Shown here: in pieces, positions 24,824 to 34,406 of the stretch | Numbering within the stretch: the stretch's first letter is position 1 | Layout of the letters: every line of letters starts with the position of its first letter | Position numbers and translations under genes: made by a program | Source: JABWBJ01 sp035646395 | GTDB taxonomy: Bacteria; Gemmatimonadota; Gemmatimonadetes; Gemmatimonadales; Gemmatimonadaceae | NCBI GenBank assembly: GCA_035646395.1 | Contig: DASRPK010000120.1 | Span: forward strand, 1-64,000 | Reading direction: 5' to 3' | DNA: 64,000 nt | The notes under the pieces: model-generated | Told to the model about the DNA's origin: nothing | Seen by the model: the letters and a program-made list of their open reading frames with translations, nothing else | Databases searched by the model: none

Positions 24824-27410
24824 ACCACGCTCGCCAGTCGATCCAGCTGCAATCCGGCTCCAGCCAGCGGAACCACTCCATCGCCGGCTCGCCGATTGGT
24901 GCTCCCGGAGGAACGGTCGGCGCCGGAAAACGAGTCGCAACAGGATTGGCGGGACGTGTCAGGAAGCGGGTAATGTCAGCGGAGAGCAGGTTCGCCTGGG
25001 CAACATCGGCCTCGTTGCCATTGCTGCCACTGTTGCTGAGCGCCGCAACGGCCGTCCTGCCTAACTCCAGACCCCGGCGCTGCAGCTTGAGCGTCGCGAT
25101 CGCTCGCACCTGCGACATGGGCGCCGAGCCCGCAAGATCCATCAATTCGTCGACCACAACCCGTTCGACGGCGCGCTTCACCTCTGCCTCGTACGGCGTG
25201 CGGGCCGTTGCGCCGAAGCTTCCGGCGAACAAGGCATCGATGACGTCCTCGAGACCAGGCAGCGTGGGATCGAGTGCCTTCTGCTCGACCAGCCGCGCCG
25301 CGCGATCGGCCGTCATCAGCGTGCCAACGACATGATCGGCCGCTATCACGGCCGGTGACACCGCGTCGAACATCAGCCCGGTGTATCGCGGAAAGAGTTC
25401 GCGCGTGCGCCCGAACCCTGAAGGTCGCGGTGGGATTTTCTTGAGCAGCTCAGGCGGCAGTGCCAGGGTCGCCGGCGAAATGGCCGCCATCAGCGCATTC
25501 AGTGCGTTGCGCTGCTCGGCTGCCGACGCCATCCGCACCGGTTCGCGACCGTCGCCGCGCATCGCATAGATGTAGTGCATGCCGCCGACAACGTTGGAGG
25601 CCGCCTCGACCTGGTAGCGATGGTGCAGGTACAATGGAACGAGCACTTCCTCGATCTGCGCCATGGCCATGCCGCGCTTGATGGCGGTTTCGCCGAAGCG
25701 GGACAAAGCCGCGCGGCGGACGGCGAGCATGCGCGTCAGCTCCGCGCCGGCATCGGTGCCGTTGGACCACTGGTTCACGCGCGCGTGCGCACCGATGTCC
25801 TGGTTGGTCATGTACTTGATATCACGCGCCCAGCTCTGGTCGAGAATGCGCTGCAGCGCCTGTGCTTCGTTCGTTCCGTCCGGGAAATCCTGGTAGCCGT
25901 ACGCGATGGCAACCTTGTCCCACTCGCCGATGCCGTCGTCATAGACCTGCGAGTGATCCAGGGTACCGTCCGCGCGCAGCGTGACCAGCGGATGCGGATA
26001 ATCCATGACGCTGATGCGTCCCGCGTCACTGTCATAATAGTTGTGCCCCAGGCCTAACGTGTGGCCGACCTCGTGGGCGGAGAGCTGCCGCATGCGCTGC
26101 AGCGCCCAGGCCCGTATCTCCGGCGTCTGCTCGTCGCCGTTCCGGTACGGCTGCAACAATCCTTCGGCAATCATCCAGTCCTGGCGGACGCGGAGCGAGC
26201 CTAACGTCACGACCGCCTTCAGGATTTCGCCCGTGCGCGGGTCGGTCACGGAAGCGCCGCTGCTCCAGCCTCGCGTGGACCGGTGCACCCAGTTGATGAC
26301 GTTGTAGCGGATGTCCATCGAGCTCACGCCTTCGGGAAGCAGTTCCACGCGGAAGGCGTTGCGATACCCGGCCGCCTCGAATGCCTGGTTCCACCAGCGT
26401 GCGCCGTCCAGCAACGCGGAGCGCACGGGCTCGGGTGTCCCTGGATCGAGGTAATACACGATCGGCTTCACCGCCTCGCTCACCGGCGCGCGCGGATTCA
26501 CCTTCTCCAGCCGGTGGCGGGCGATGAAGCGCTGCAACTGCGGCTGCTCGAGCGGCGCGGAATAATCCCGCCACGTCTCACCGAAGAACCCTGAGCGCGG
26601 GTCGTATGCGCGCGGCGTGTAGTTCGTGTCAGGCAACTCGACGAACGACGTGTGCACACGAATGCTCGCCGCTTCACCAGTCGCGGCCACGCTCCCGACC
26701 CCCTCGAAGAACGCGCCACCACCGCCACGACCACCACCACCGGCGGCGCCGGGTTGCGAGATAAAGGTCAGCTCCGCCTCCATCTCCGTGTTCTTCGGGA
26801 AGTTCATCGTCATCGGCATGTAGATCGCGCTGCGCGTGTTGTCGAACCGGTACGATCCCGGCGTCATGCGCTGCGCGATGTTGTTCGCGTCACGGATCAG
26901 GAAATCCGTCAGGTCCACCAGGACACGGCGCCCGCCGTCACTTTCCGCGGCCACCTGGAAGCCCCAGAGGATCGATCGAGCGAAGGCGTCGCGAACGGCG
27001 CGCACCTCGGCCGGATTCGTGCTTGACGAGCGGAAGTCATAGTTCGGCTGCACCATCATGACCCGTGGGCCCGTGCGCTCGAACATGACGATGCGGGATC
27101 CCATCAATCCCCCGCGATCGAGGCCGATGTCATTGGAACCGAGACCGGCGCCGAGCCCCATCACGTGCAGGACTTCGCTGTTCAGTCGCGGGATTTCCAT
27201 GAAAAGCTGCCCGCCCGCCGAGTCCCAATAGAGGGGAAAGAAGCCGTCGAGTTTCCGCATCGAGGCAGTGCGGTCCTCGATGGTGCGCAGCGCCTGGGCA
27301 CCACCGCCACGTCCCTGCTGGCTGAAGGCGGGGACCGCCGTCAATGCGACGACACCAAACAACGTCAGGCTGCGGCTTGCGAATGTGAACATCGGATTAC
27401 GGGCGAACAT
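24819..27410 (-). CDS. Secreted zinc metalloprotease of the DUF5117/DUF5118 type (metzincin-like)
   Basis: 863 residues from the ATG at 27410. A signal peptide ends near VPAFSQQ. The long N-terminal region (FFPLYWDSAGGQLFMEIPRL ...) matches DUF5118/DUF5117-type proteins. The catalytic part has HEVGHTLGLGH (H446, H450, H456) and a Met-turn candidate SVMDYPHP about 20 residues later, the metzincin signature. A Gly-rich insertion lies near 230-245. The start is fixed by GGAGG six bases before the ATG; a further in-frame ATG two codons earlier sits too close. The Thr-Leu-Gly of the zinc motif is encoded by a copy of the dispersed CGTTAGGC word. It is divergent from plsY. Confidence 0.88.
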   Translation of the reverse strand: MFARNPMFTFASRSLTLFGVVALTAVPAFSQQGRGGGAQALRTIEDRTASMRKLDGFFPLYWDSAGGQLFMEIPRLNSEVLHVMGLGAGLGSNDIGLDRGGLMGSRIVMFERTGPRVMMVQPNYDFRSSSTNPAEVRAVRDAFARSILWGFQVAAESDGGRRVLVDLTDFLIRDANNIAQRMTPGSYRFDNTRSAIYMPMTMNFPKNTEMEAELTFISQPGAAGGGGRGGGGAFFEGVGSVAATGEAASIRVHTSFVELPDTNYTPRAYDPRSGFFGETWRDYSAPLEQPQLQRFIARHRLEKVNPRAPVSEAVKPIVYYLDPGTPEPVRSALLDGARWWNQAFEAAGYRNAFRVELLPEGVSSMDIRYNVINWVHRSTRGWSSGASVTDPRTGEILKAVVTLGSLRVRQDWMIAEGLLQPYRNGDEQTPEIRAWALQRMRQLSAHEVGHTLGLGHNYYDSDAGRISVMDYPHPLVTLRADGTLDHSQVYDDGIGEWDKVAIAYGYQDFPDGTNEAQALQRILDQSWARDIKYMTNQDIGAHARVNQWSNGTDAGAELTRMLAVRRAALSRFGETAIKRGMAMAQIEEVLVPLYLHHRYQVEAASNVVGGMHYIYAMRGDGREPVRMASAAEQRNALNALMAAISPATLALPPELLKKIPPRPSGFGRTRELFPRYTGLMFDAVSPAVIAADHVVGTLMTADRAARLVEQKALDPTLPGLEDVIDALFAGSFGATARTPYEAEVKRAVERVVVDELMDLAGSAPMSQVRAIATLKLQRRGLELGRTAVAALSNSGSNGNEADVAQANLLSADITRFLTRPANPVATRFPAPTVPPGAPIGEPAMEWFRWLEPDCSWIDWRAWW

Positions 27411-27578
27411 GGGCATCCTCCGAGAAACAACGCCACGCACGAATTCAGGTGCGGAAAGTGAATCGTGGTGACTCCGAATGGCAACGAACAGGGGATCGGA
27501 CGTTGCCGCGAGTGCAGCCGAGGGACACAATACGTCCGGCCGTTTCCTGAGTGTTTTCCCCAGCAACGAGCGATTGAG

Positions 27579-28157
27579 ATGTTCTGGAGGCTGACTGCGG
27601 TTCTCGTTGCCTGCTATTTGCTGGGCTGCTTTGTGGCTGCCTACTACGTGACGCGCTGGCGTCGTGGCGTCGATATCCGCGCGTCAGGCAGCGGAAATGC
27701 TGGAGCGCGGAACATGGCGCGCGTCTACGGCATGACCGACGCCGTGATCACGCTCCTGATCGATGCGGCCAAGGGTGCGATCGCCGTCGTCGCAGGCCTC
27801 ACGTTCGTCGGGCCGGAATGGGCCGGTCTCGCGGCGCTACTGGCTGCAATCATCGGGCATATCTGGCCGATTCAACTCTCCTTCCACGGAGGAAAGGGTG
27901 TCGCAACCGGATTGGGCGGCATCCTGTTCCTCAATCCTGTCGTCGCATTGGCGCTGCTCGCTGCGGGCGCAATGTGGTTTGCGTTCTCACGTGACTTCTT
28001 CCGGAGCGGCCTGATCGCCATCGCACTCACGGCGCCGATGCTCTGGCTCTTTGGACATGGCACGGCGACAATCGCCGTGGCGGCGCTCACGTCAGCGATC
28101 TGCCTCGCGGTAAATCACCCGGTGCTCGACGCGCGACGAGTGCCACGGGCGGGTTGA
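27579..28157 (+). CDS. plsY: Acyl-phosphate:glycerol-3-phosphate acyltransferase PlsY
   Basis: 192 residues, an integral membrane protein with five or more hydrophobic helices. The three PlsY motifs are present: SGSGNAGARN (motif 1, glycerol-3-phosphate binding), GHIWPIQLSFHGGKGVATGLGG (motif 2, acyl-phosphate loop) and NHP near the C-terminus (motif 3). It transfers an acyl group from acyl-phosphate to sn-glycerol-3-phosphate, the first step of phospholipid synthesis. The ATG at 27579 opens the first helix; the in-frame extension upstream is polar and unsupported. bioY follows 76 bp downstream on the same strand. Confidence 0.93.
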   Translation: MFWRLTAVLVACYLLGCFVAAYYVTRWRRGVDIRASGSGNAGARNMARVYGMTDAVITLLIDAAKGAIAVVAGLTFVGPEWAGLAALLAAIIGHIWPIQLSFHGGKGVATGLGGILFLNPVVALALLAAGAMWFAFSRDFFRSGLIAIALTAPMLWLFGHGTATIAVAALTSAICLAVNHPVLDARRVPRAG

Positions 28158-28233
28158 CCGACACTTGCCCCGCGATCGTCGCCTGCCAAGCTTTTACGGA
28201 CCGCGCGGTGCACGAATTCCAGGGGAGCAACAC

Positions 28234-28821
28234 ATGCCGGAGACGATGTCCCATCCGAAGGTTCTGATCGATTCCCTCTGGACCCGGGATGGGTTGGCGC
28301 GTGACTTCACCCTGGTGCTTGGGGGGAGTCTCTTCATCGCCGCCGCGGCACAATTGAGAATTGCGCTCCCCTTTACCCCGGTGCCGCTCACCGGGCAGAC
28401 ATTCGCCGTACTGCTGCTCGGCGCGCTGTATGGAGCCAAGCGCGGCGCCGCGACCGCGATGAGCTATCTCATGCTCGGAATCATGGGATTGCCGGTCTTC
28501 TCGGCGGCGCCACCGGGACCCGCGGCACTCGTCAGCCCCACCGCAGGGTACCTCGCTGGGTTCGTCGCCGCCGCCTGGGTGACTGGTTCACTCAGCGAGC
28601 GTGGGTGGGATCGAAAGCCGATCACGGCGGCGTTGGCGATGTTGATCGGCAGCGCGGTCCTCTTTGCCTGCGGCTTGCTCTGGCTGGGACGCTTTACCGG
28701 ATGGGACCTCGTCATCCAGACGGGCCTTCTGCCGTTCATCCCCGGCGACCTAGTGAAGATCGCGTTGGCGACCGCCCTGCTCCCCGCTGGCTGGAAACAG
28801 TTCGGTCATCCACGCACCTGA
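28234..28821 (+). CDS. bioY: Biotin transporter S-component BioY
   Basis: 195 residues with about six membrane helices. BioY hallmarks are present: RIALPFTPVPLTGQTFAVLLLGALYG, the loop MGLPVFSAAPPGPAALVSPTAGYLAGF and a late FIPGDLVKIALA. It binds biotin in the membrane, alone or with the ECF energising module (BioM/BioN), neither of which is in the window. GGGGAG 8 bases before the ATG at 28234 fixes the start. The 76-bp gap to plsY suggests possible co-transcription. I saw no biotin-repressor palindrome. Confidence 0.93.
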   Translation: MPETMSHPKVLIDSLWTRDGLARDFTLVLGGSLFIAAAAQLRIALPFTPVPLTGQTFAVLLLGALYGAKRGAATAMSYLMLGIMGLPVFSAAPPGPAALVSPTAGYLAGFVAAAWVTGSLSERGWDRKPITAALAMLIGSAVLFACGLLWLGRFTGWDLVIQTGLLPFIPGDLVKIALATALLPAGWKQFGHPRT

Positions 28822-28959
28822 GCTCATTCCGGCCGGCTCGAGCGGCTGGCGGCGATCCAGCTACCGGGACAACTTCCTTCAGACCGCTAGCGGCGGCGGG
28901 CAAGACGCCTCAAAGGTTGCGGGTTTGCCGGCGCCGACGGTCAACCACTGGAGCACGAC

Positions 28960-29781
28960 GTGCTCTCGCATCTCACCTTACGAAGCGCAACGGGAGTCGT
29001 TAGGTCACTGGCGATCCTGCTGGTGGCGCTTGCGCCGGGAGTCGCCGGCGGCCAAGGGCGCATTGCGGGTCGAATCGCCACGACCATTGGCAGTTCCGTA
29101 AGCGGAGCCCGGATCGCGCTGCAGGGCACAACGTTTGTCGCGATTTCGGACGGCGTCGGTGAATACGCGATCAACAATGTCCCCGCCGGCTCATACACGG
29201 TGCAAACAGTGCGACCGGGTTATCAGTCCGTTGTCACTCCGGTGACCGTGAACAACGGCGAGACGACAACGCTGAACCTGGTTCTCGTACAAACGCCAGC
29301 GTCCGTGAGCATGGTAGACGCCAACCCGCCACTGCAGCCCGTCCCTGGAGACAGCCTCCAGCTGCCAGTGCCGGATAGCGCGATCCTTCGCCGTCGCCAG
29401 GCGATGAAGCTCCCATTCGACCTCCGTGCCGGACAGCGCGCCGTCGTCCCGCTGTTTGCCGATGCAACGTTGACCCTGCTGGTGCTGAGCGCCACGACAG
29501 CGCCAGGTGGAATCAACGCGACTGGCTCCATCCTGGGACCGGACGGCAGCGTCGAGGGCTCCTTTGTGGTGGTCGATCGCGACACGACAATTACCGCAAA
29601 CATTCGCCACGGTCTGCGACTCTACCAGATTCGCCACCAGCTCCGCGGGGTGCATCTCATCGTGGAGGTCGACCAGAAGAAGTTGGGAAGTTCGGGGGAT
29701 GACGACGACGCCGTCCTGCTGCCTAACGCCAACCTCTGGTCACGGACGGCCAGGCGCGCACCCATGCCGGGGGCGCGATGA
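28960..29781 (+). CDS. Secreted protein with carboxypeptidase-regulatory-like domain
   Basis: 273 residues from a GTG at 28960 preceded by GGAG. A signal peptide (to ~32, ending AGGQG) is followed by a CarboxypepD_reg/prealbumin-like domain (GRIAGRIATTIGSSVSGARI ... YAINNVPAGSYTVQTVRPGYQ) to ~115. A Pro-rich linker leads to a C-terminal beta-rich region of unknown type (~150-273). It is the first gene of a four-gene operon: its stop codon overlaps the next ATG in ATGA. A role in an envelope complex with the following metalloprotease-like lipoprotein and kinase is inferred from this coupling. Confidence 0.78.
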   Translation: MLSHLTLRSATGVVRSLAILLVALAPGVAGGQGRIAGRIATTIGSSVSGARIALQGTTFVAISDGVGEYAINNVPAGSYTVQTVRPGYQSVVTPVTVNNGETTTLNLVLVQTPASVSMVDANPPLQPVPGDSLQLPVPDSAILRRRQAMKLPFDLRAGQRAVVPLFADATLTLLVLSATTAPGGINATGSILGPDGSVEGSFVVVDRDTTITANIRHGLRLYQIRHQLRGVHLIVEVDQKKLGSSGDDDDAVLLPNANLWSRTARRAPMPGAR

Positions 29782-31508
29782 GTTGCCGTCGTCGAGGGGC
29801 TCCGCCGCAAACGTACGCGACCATCGCGCTTCTCGTAGCGTTGGGCGCTGCCGGCTGCAGTCCTCAGTCGGTCGAAACGTTTGCCACCGGGCTGGCGTGC
29901 ACGGACCTGAATGACGTGGGCGTCGGCCAACCGCGGGAAATCCGCCTGGTGGCCCTGTACACACAGGGAGCGGCGGCCGCCGCAGGCTCGGCCGCAAATA
30001 TCGAAAACGAGATTCAGCTGGCGTTCGCGGAGATGAACGATGTATTCGAACGGAGCGAGGTCCCGGTGCATGCAGTCCTCGCACACATGGAGCAAGTGAC
30101 GCTGACGGAGCCCCAGCCGGATTCGGACATCCTGACGCAACTCATCAACGGAACGGGAACGCTCGCAGTGGCGCACACGCTGCGCGTCGCCCACTTCGCT
30201 GACATCGTTGCGCTGATTACGACCAGTTCCGGCGGGATAACACGGCGCATGCTCGCGCCCAGCATGGCGGCGCGCGACCAGGCATACCTGGTCGCTGGAC
30301 GCTGGCCGATGGGACAACAGTTCACACTCACGCATGAAGTCGGCCACGTGCTCGGAGGTGTCGACGGACGACCAACGAATCCGCTGAGCCAGCCGCGGTA
30401 TCGCTATGCCTATGCGCAGGTGTGCACGACGTGCCTGGTAAACGGTCTCACCGGTTGGCACACCATGATGGGTACTCCGACGTTCCTCGCGGATGGCGTG
30501 CATACCACAACCCGGATCGAGCACTTCGCGAACCCCGACATCCTCTACTTCGGGACACCCACAGGCAGCGTCACGGACCCGTACGGCGACAACCGGCTCA
30601 CACTCTACCACACCGCGACGCTCGTGGCGGCCTTTCAGTACACACCCACCTGGTTTGTCACGTTAGGCGCTGAGGGACCGTGGTACGAAAGGCGCGTGGA
30701 TGCGAGCCTCATGCCGGAGATCCGGATCGGCGACTTCAACAACGACCGTCGCGCTGACGCGCTCCGCGTCGACGCCACCACAAACACCTGGTACGTCTCC
30801 GACGCAGCCGCCGAACCGTGGAAAGTCGTGTTCGTCGACCCACGCAAGGCTCCCATGTCGGACCTGCGGATCGGCGACTTCGACGGCGACGGCGCCGCTG
30901 AGGTGTTTTACGCCGACCTCGTCGACAAGAAATGGGTCGTCTGGCGCGGCGGGACGGACTGGGTCCCGCTCAATGTGACGGCTGCGGCCGCCGCGAACAT
31001 TCCCGTGACCCAGCTGGCCTTCGCCAACTTCACCGGAGACAGGAAGACGGACGTGTTCTGGTCTGACGTTGCCAACGACAGTTGGAAGATTTCGGATGGC
31101 GGTACCCTGGATTGGAGTCAAATCCAGGCACACCCGTCGCTCAAGGTCAACACGGAGCAACTGCGTGCCGCGGATTTCAACAACGATGGCGTAGCAGACA
31201 TCTTCCGCTCTGACGTGGCCTCAAAGGAGTGGCGCTGGTCAAAGAACGGAACTGCGCCCTGGGCCACGCTCAACGGTCCTGATCCCGAGTTGGCGGTGGA
31301 CGTGACAGACCTCGCTATCGGCGACTTTGACGGTGACGGAGCGGCTGACGTCCTCAAGCCGACAGGCGTGTCGTGGATGGTGGCACGTTCGGGCCAGGGA
31401 AGCCTGCAATTGTTGAAGCTCTCCTGTGCGCGCGTTGCCAACATGGCGCTCGGCGATTTCGATGGCGACGGCAGCACGGACGTGATGCGGGCTGGAATCC
31501 GGCCATGA
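29778..31508 (+). CDS. Lipoprotein with HExxH peptidase-like domain and VCBS/FG-GAP repeats
   Basis: 576 residues. The lipoprotein signal ends LVALGAAGC (Cys27). The N-terminal half (~50-290) looks like a metallopeptidase: TLTHEVGHVLGGVDG (HEVGH 186-190, with a further Asp at 195) and a later TGWHTMMG that could be the Met-turn. From ~305 come six short repeats of the integrin-like VCBS/FG-GAP type with calcium-loop motifs: GDFNNDRRAD, GDFDGDGAAE, ANFTGDRKTD, ADFNNDGVAD, GDFDGDGAAD, GDFDGDGSTD. It overlaps both neighbours by ATGA, so it is translated together with the secreted protein before it and the Ser/Thr kinase after it. Confidence 0.8.
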   Translation: MSCRRRGAPPQTYATIALLVALGAAGCSPQSVETFATGLACTDLNDVGVGQPREIRLVALYTQGAAAAAGSAANIENEIQLAFAEMNDVFERSEVPVHAVLAHMEQVTLTEPQPDSDILTQLINGTGTLAVAHTLRVAHFADIVALITTSSGGITRRMLAPSMAARDQAYLVAGRWPMGQQFTLTHEVGHVLGGVDGRPTNPLSQPRYRYAYAQVCTTCLVNGLTGWHTMMGTPTFLADGVHTTTRIEHFANPDILYFGTPTGSVTDPYGDNRLTLYHTATLVAAFQYTPTWFVTLGAEGPWYERRVDASLMPEIRIGDFNNDRRADALRVDATTNTWYVSDAAAEPWKVVFVDPRKAPMSDLRIGDFDGDGAAEVFYADLVDKKWVVWRGGTDWVPLNVTAAAAANIPVTQLAFANFTGDRKTDVFWSDVANDSWKISDGGTLDWSQIQAHPSLKVNTEQLRAADFNNDGVADIFRSDVASKEWRWSKNGTAPWATLNGPDPELAVDVTDLAIGDFDGDGAADVLKPTGVSWMVARSGQGSLQLLKLSCARVANMALGDFDGDGSTDVMRAGIRP

Positions 31509-34402
31509 CATTGGAGACGGATCCGTCGGATTCAGGTCCCCACAGCCGAACACTCTCTGAGCTGAGACAGAGTCTGGCTGGGCGCTTCGAAATCATCGGG
31601 GAAGCCGGGCGCGGGGGAATGGCCGTCGTTTTCCGCAGCCAAGACGTCAAGCACCAGCGGACGGTCGCGTTGAAGGTGCTGCGACCGGAGCTCGCGACCG
31701 CCGTCGGTGCCGAGCGATTTCTGCGAGAGATCCGGATCGAGGCGCGCCTGAATCATCCGAACATCCTGACGCTGATCGATTCAGGGCAAGTCGGGGACAC
31801 CCTCTACTACCTTACGCCGTGGGCCGAGGGCGGAACACTGAGTGAGCTGCTGCAACGCGAGACGCAATTACCGCTCGATGTTGCACTACGGATCGCGCGT
31901 GAGGTCGGGGACGCCCTCAGTCATGCCCACTCGCTCGGCATTATCCATCGCGACGTCAAGCCGCAGAATATCCTGTTTCGCAGCGGGCACGCATTGCTCG
32001 CGGATTTCGGGATCGCGCAAGCAGTAGCCGACGCCGGTCGCGACGCGTTGACCGAAACTGGACTGGCGGTTGGTACGCCCAGGTACATGAGTCCAGAACA
32101 GGCGACCCCGGGTGCGAAGGTGGACGCGCGAGCCGACCAGTACGCCCTTGGCTGCATTCTCTTCGAGATGCTGGCCGGCGATCCGCCGTTCATGGGCCGC
32201 TCCACGCATGTCGTACTGACGAGGCATCTGACCGAACGTCCACCGTCGCTGGCGGTCGTCCGTCCTGACTTGCCGGTCCACGTGACGGCCGCGATCAACA
32301 AAGCGCTCGAGAAGGCTCCCGCCGGCCGATTCGAGTCGATCGAGCGATTTCTGGCTGCACTCGATGAACCCGCGATGCGGGATCTCGCTCCGGCCCGGGT
32401 GAAGAAAAAACCGTCGTGGATCGTTGCCGGCACGGCGACCGCGGCGCTCGCGCTGGCGTCGCTCCTGGTGTGGAATCCCGATGAGCTGCCGCTGTCGCCT
32501 AACAAGGTCGCGGTGTTCCCCCTCGCGGCGCGCGGCCTGCCCGCCGCTGACTCTGCCGCGGGCCTCGGAGTCGCGTACCTCATCGAGGCAGCACTCGAGC
32601 GCGCCGACCCATTGCAGCTGATCGACGTCGCCGGACGCCTCACCGAGGCAGAGCTGGCGGATCCGCAGACCATCAGCGATCGCGCCGCGCACCGCATTGC
32701 TCGACAGGTCGGTGCCGCCTTCGCGTTGCGTGGCGTCGTCCTTGGTCATCCCGACTCCACGACCGTGCTTCTGCGGCTGATGTCCGTGGCGGGGGATACG
32801 CTCATCCGGCAGTCGAGTGCGTCCGGAGCCTCGCGCGCGACACCACTTCACCATCTTGGCCTGGATGCGCTGAAACCGCTGCTGCCGTCGCTCATTGATC
32901 CGAATCGCACCGTAGACCTGACGCCGTTGCGCGACCGGCGAGCGCAGGCGATCGCGCTCTGGATGCAGGGAGAACGGCAGTACCGGTTGTCCCGTTTCGA
33001 TGCCGCCAGTGGGCTTTACGAGCGAGCCTTGGCGGACGATTCGCTGCTTGCGCTCGCGGCGATCAAGGGCGCCCAGGCGGCCAGCTGGCTGCATGAGCGG
33101 ACACGTGCCCTGAATCTGGTGCTTCGAGCGCTCGCGCTCGAGGCCCATCTCACGCCTCGTTATGCGATGTTGGCGCGGGGCCTCGAATCGTACCTCAAGG
33201 GCGAGCCCGATACGGCGATCGTCCGCCTGCGTAGCGCTCTCGAGCTGGATCCGGAATGGGCTGAACCTGCCGCGGCCCTTGGTGAGGTATTCACTCATCT
33301 CCTGCCGCACGAGGCGCCGCTTGATTCCCTGGCGCGGGCCGCCTTCGACCAGGCGATTCAGCGCGACAGTGGATTCACGTCGCCGCTCTTCCACCTCGCC
33401 GAGGACGCGATACGGTATTCGCGACTCAAGGACGCCGATCGGCTGATCGAGCGATTGCAGCGCGCCGGAGCAGACCCAGCGCTCAGGCGACAACTGTCGC
33501 TCATGCGCGATTGCGTCGCCCAACCCTCGCGAAAGCCCTGGACGGTCACCTCACCAGCCCAGGCGCTGGGCATTACCCGTGCCGCAAAATCGCTCTCAGC
33601 GGGTGGCCTGCAATCATTGTGCGCAGAAGCCGCATTTCGGACGTTACTGCAGTCTTCGTTTGCCTCGGATGGCGAGCGGTGGGCGGCATTCCTGGGACTG
33701 CAGGGCCTCGCCGTCGCCCGACATGATGACAACGAAGCGAGCGCGCTGGTGGATTCGATAGTCGCGTCGGGTCGAGGGGCTGCGCGAACACTCTATGTGC
33801 TGAATTCGATTGCCGGCGCGCGGATGGAAACCGACGCCGATTCGCTGGCAGCGTGGGCGCAGGCCCGCTACGGGGCCAATTACGAGAGAAACTCCAACCC
33901 CGAATCACTCTGGGTCCTGCTCTGCTGGCACCGCGAGCGTGGCGATCTGGCTCGTGTCCGTAGCCTGGCCGACACGTTGCAGGCGAGAGCGGCGGTCTCT
34001 CACGATCCGCGCACCCTGCTCTTTGCGCAGGCGGGACACGCGCAGGCGATCCTCGCTGCTGGAGACACGGTGGGTGCCATCGAAGCTCTCACGGCGCTCA
34101 CGATTCCAGGAGCAATCATTGACCTCTCGTGGGGACTCGCCAGTGCGCTTCCCGTTGAGCGTTTACTGCTGGCGAAGCTGTTGCTGGCGAGGGGGAAATA
34201 CCGCGAGAGTGTGAATGCGGCCTCCGCATTCGACCACTCTGAGCCGATTGCGTTCCTCCCGTTCGTGGGTGAAAGCCTCGGGATCCGGTATCGCGCCGCT
34301 CTTGTGCTCGGTAACAGGCGAGAGGCAGATTCGTTCCGCAACCGTTTGCAGCAATTGGGTCGGCAGGATCTCATCCATGCAGCAGAAGCCACCAGGAGGT
34401 GA
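31505..34402 (+). CDS. Transmembrane Ser/Thr protein kinase with TPR-like extracytoplasmic region
   Basis: 965 residues. The PASTA-less Hanks-type kinase domain (~28-290) has the G-loop GEAGRGGMAVVF, VALK (Lys57), HRDVKPQN (148-155), DFG (167-169), GTPRYMSPEQA and DQYALGCILFEMLAG, so it should be active. A single membrane helix (~304-323) follows. The outer part (~330-965) begins with a region like the 'FlgO/adenylate cyclase-TPR' sensors (KVAVFPLAARGL ...) and continues as TPR-like helices. The ATG at 31505 overlaps the previous stop (ATGA). Kinase plus metalloprotease-like lipoprotein in one operon suggests an envelope signalling unit, which is inference. Confidence 0.9.
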   Translation: MTLETDPSDSGPHSRTLSELRQSLAGRFEIIGEAGRGGMAVVFRSQDVKHQRTVALKVLRPELATAVGAERFLREIRIEARLNHPNILTLIDSGQVGDTLYYLTPWAEGGTLSELLQRETQLPLDVALRIAREVGDALSHAHSLGIIHRDVKPQNILFRSGHALLADFGIAQAVADAGRDALTETGLAVGTPRYMSPEQATPGAKVDARADQYALGCILFEMLAGDPPFMGRSTHVVLTRHLTERPPSLAVVRPDLPVHVTAAINKALEKAPAGRFESIERFLAALDEPAMRDLAPARVKKKPSWIVAGTATAALALASLLVWNPDELPLSPNKVAVFPLAARGLPAADSAAGLGVAYLIEAALERADPLQLIDVAGRLTEAELADPQTISDRAAHRIARQVGAAFALRGVVLGHPDSTTVLLRLMSVAGDTLIRQSSASGASRATPLHHLGLDALKPLLPSLIDPNRTVDLTPLRDRRAQAIALWMQGERQYRLSRFDAASGLYERALADDSLLALAAIKGAQAASWLHERTRALNLVLRALALEAHLTPRYAMLARGLESYLKGEPDTAIVRLRSALELDPEWAEPAAALGEVFTHLLPHEAPLDSLARAAFDQAIQRDSGFTSPLFHLAEDAIRYSRLKDADRLIERLQRAGADPALRRQLSLMRDCVAQPSRKPWTVTSPAQALGITRAAKSLSAGGLQSLCAEAAFRTLLQSSFASDGERWAAFLGLQGLAVARHDDNEASALVDSIVASGRGAARTLYVLNSIAGARMETDADSLAAWAQARYGANYERNSNPESLWVLLCWHRERGDLARVRSLADTLQARAAVSHDPRTLLFAQAGHAQAILAAGDTVGAIEALTALTIPGAIIDLSWGLASALPVERLLLAKLLLARGKYRESVNAASAFDHSEPIAFLPFVGESLGIRYRAALVLGNRREADSFRNRLQQLGRQDLIHAAEATRR

Positions 34403-34406
34403 CAGA

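Noticed and set aside
31886..33523. 545-codon open frame opposite the Ser/Thr kinase gene
   Set aside because: The kinase strand carries all Hanks motifs; this frame shows none of its own.
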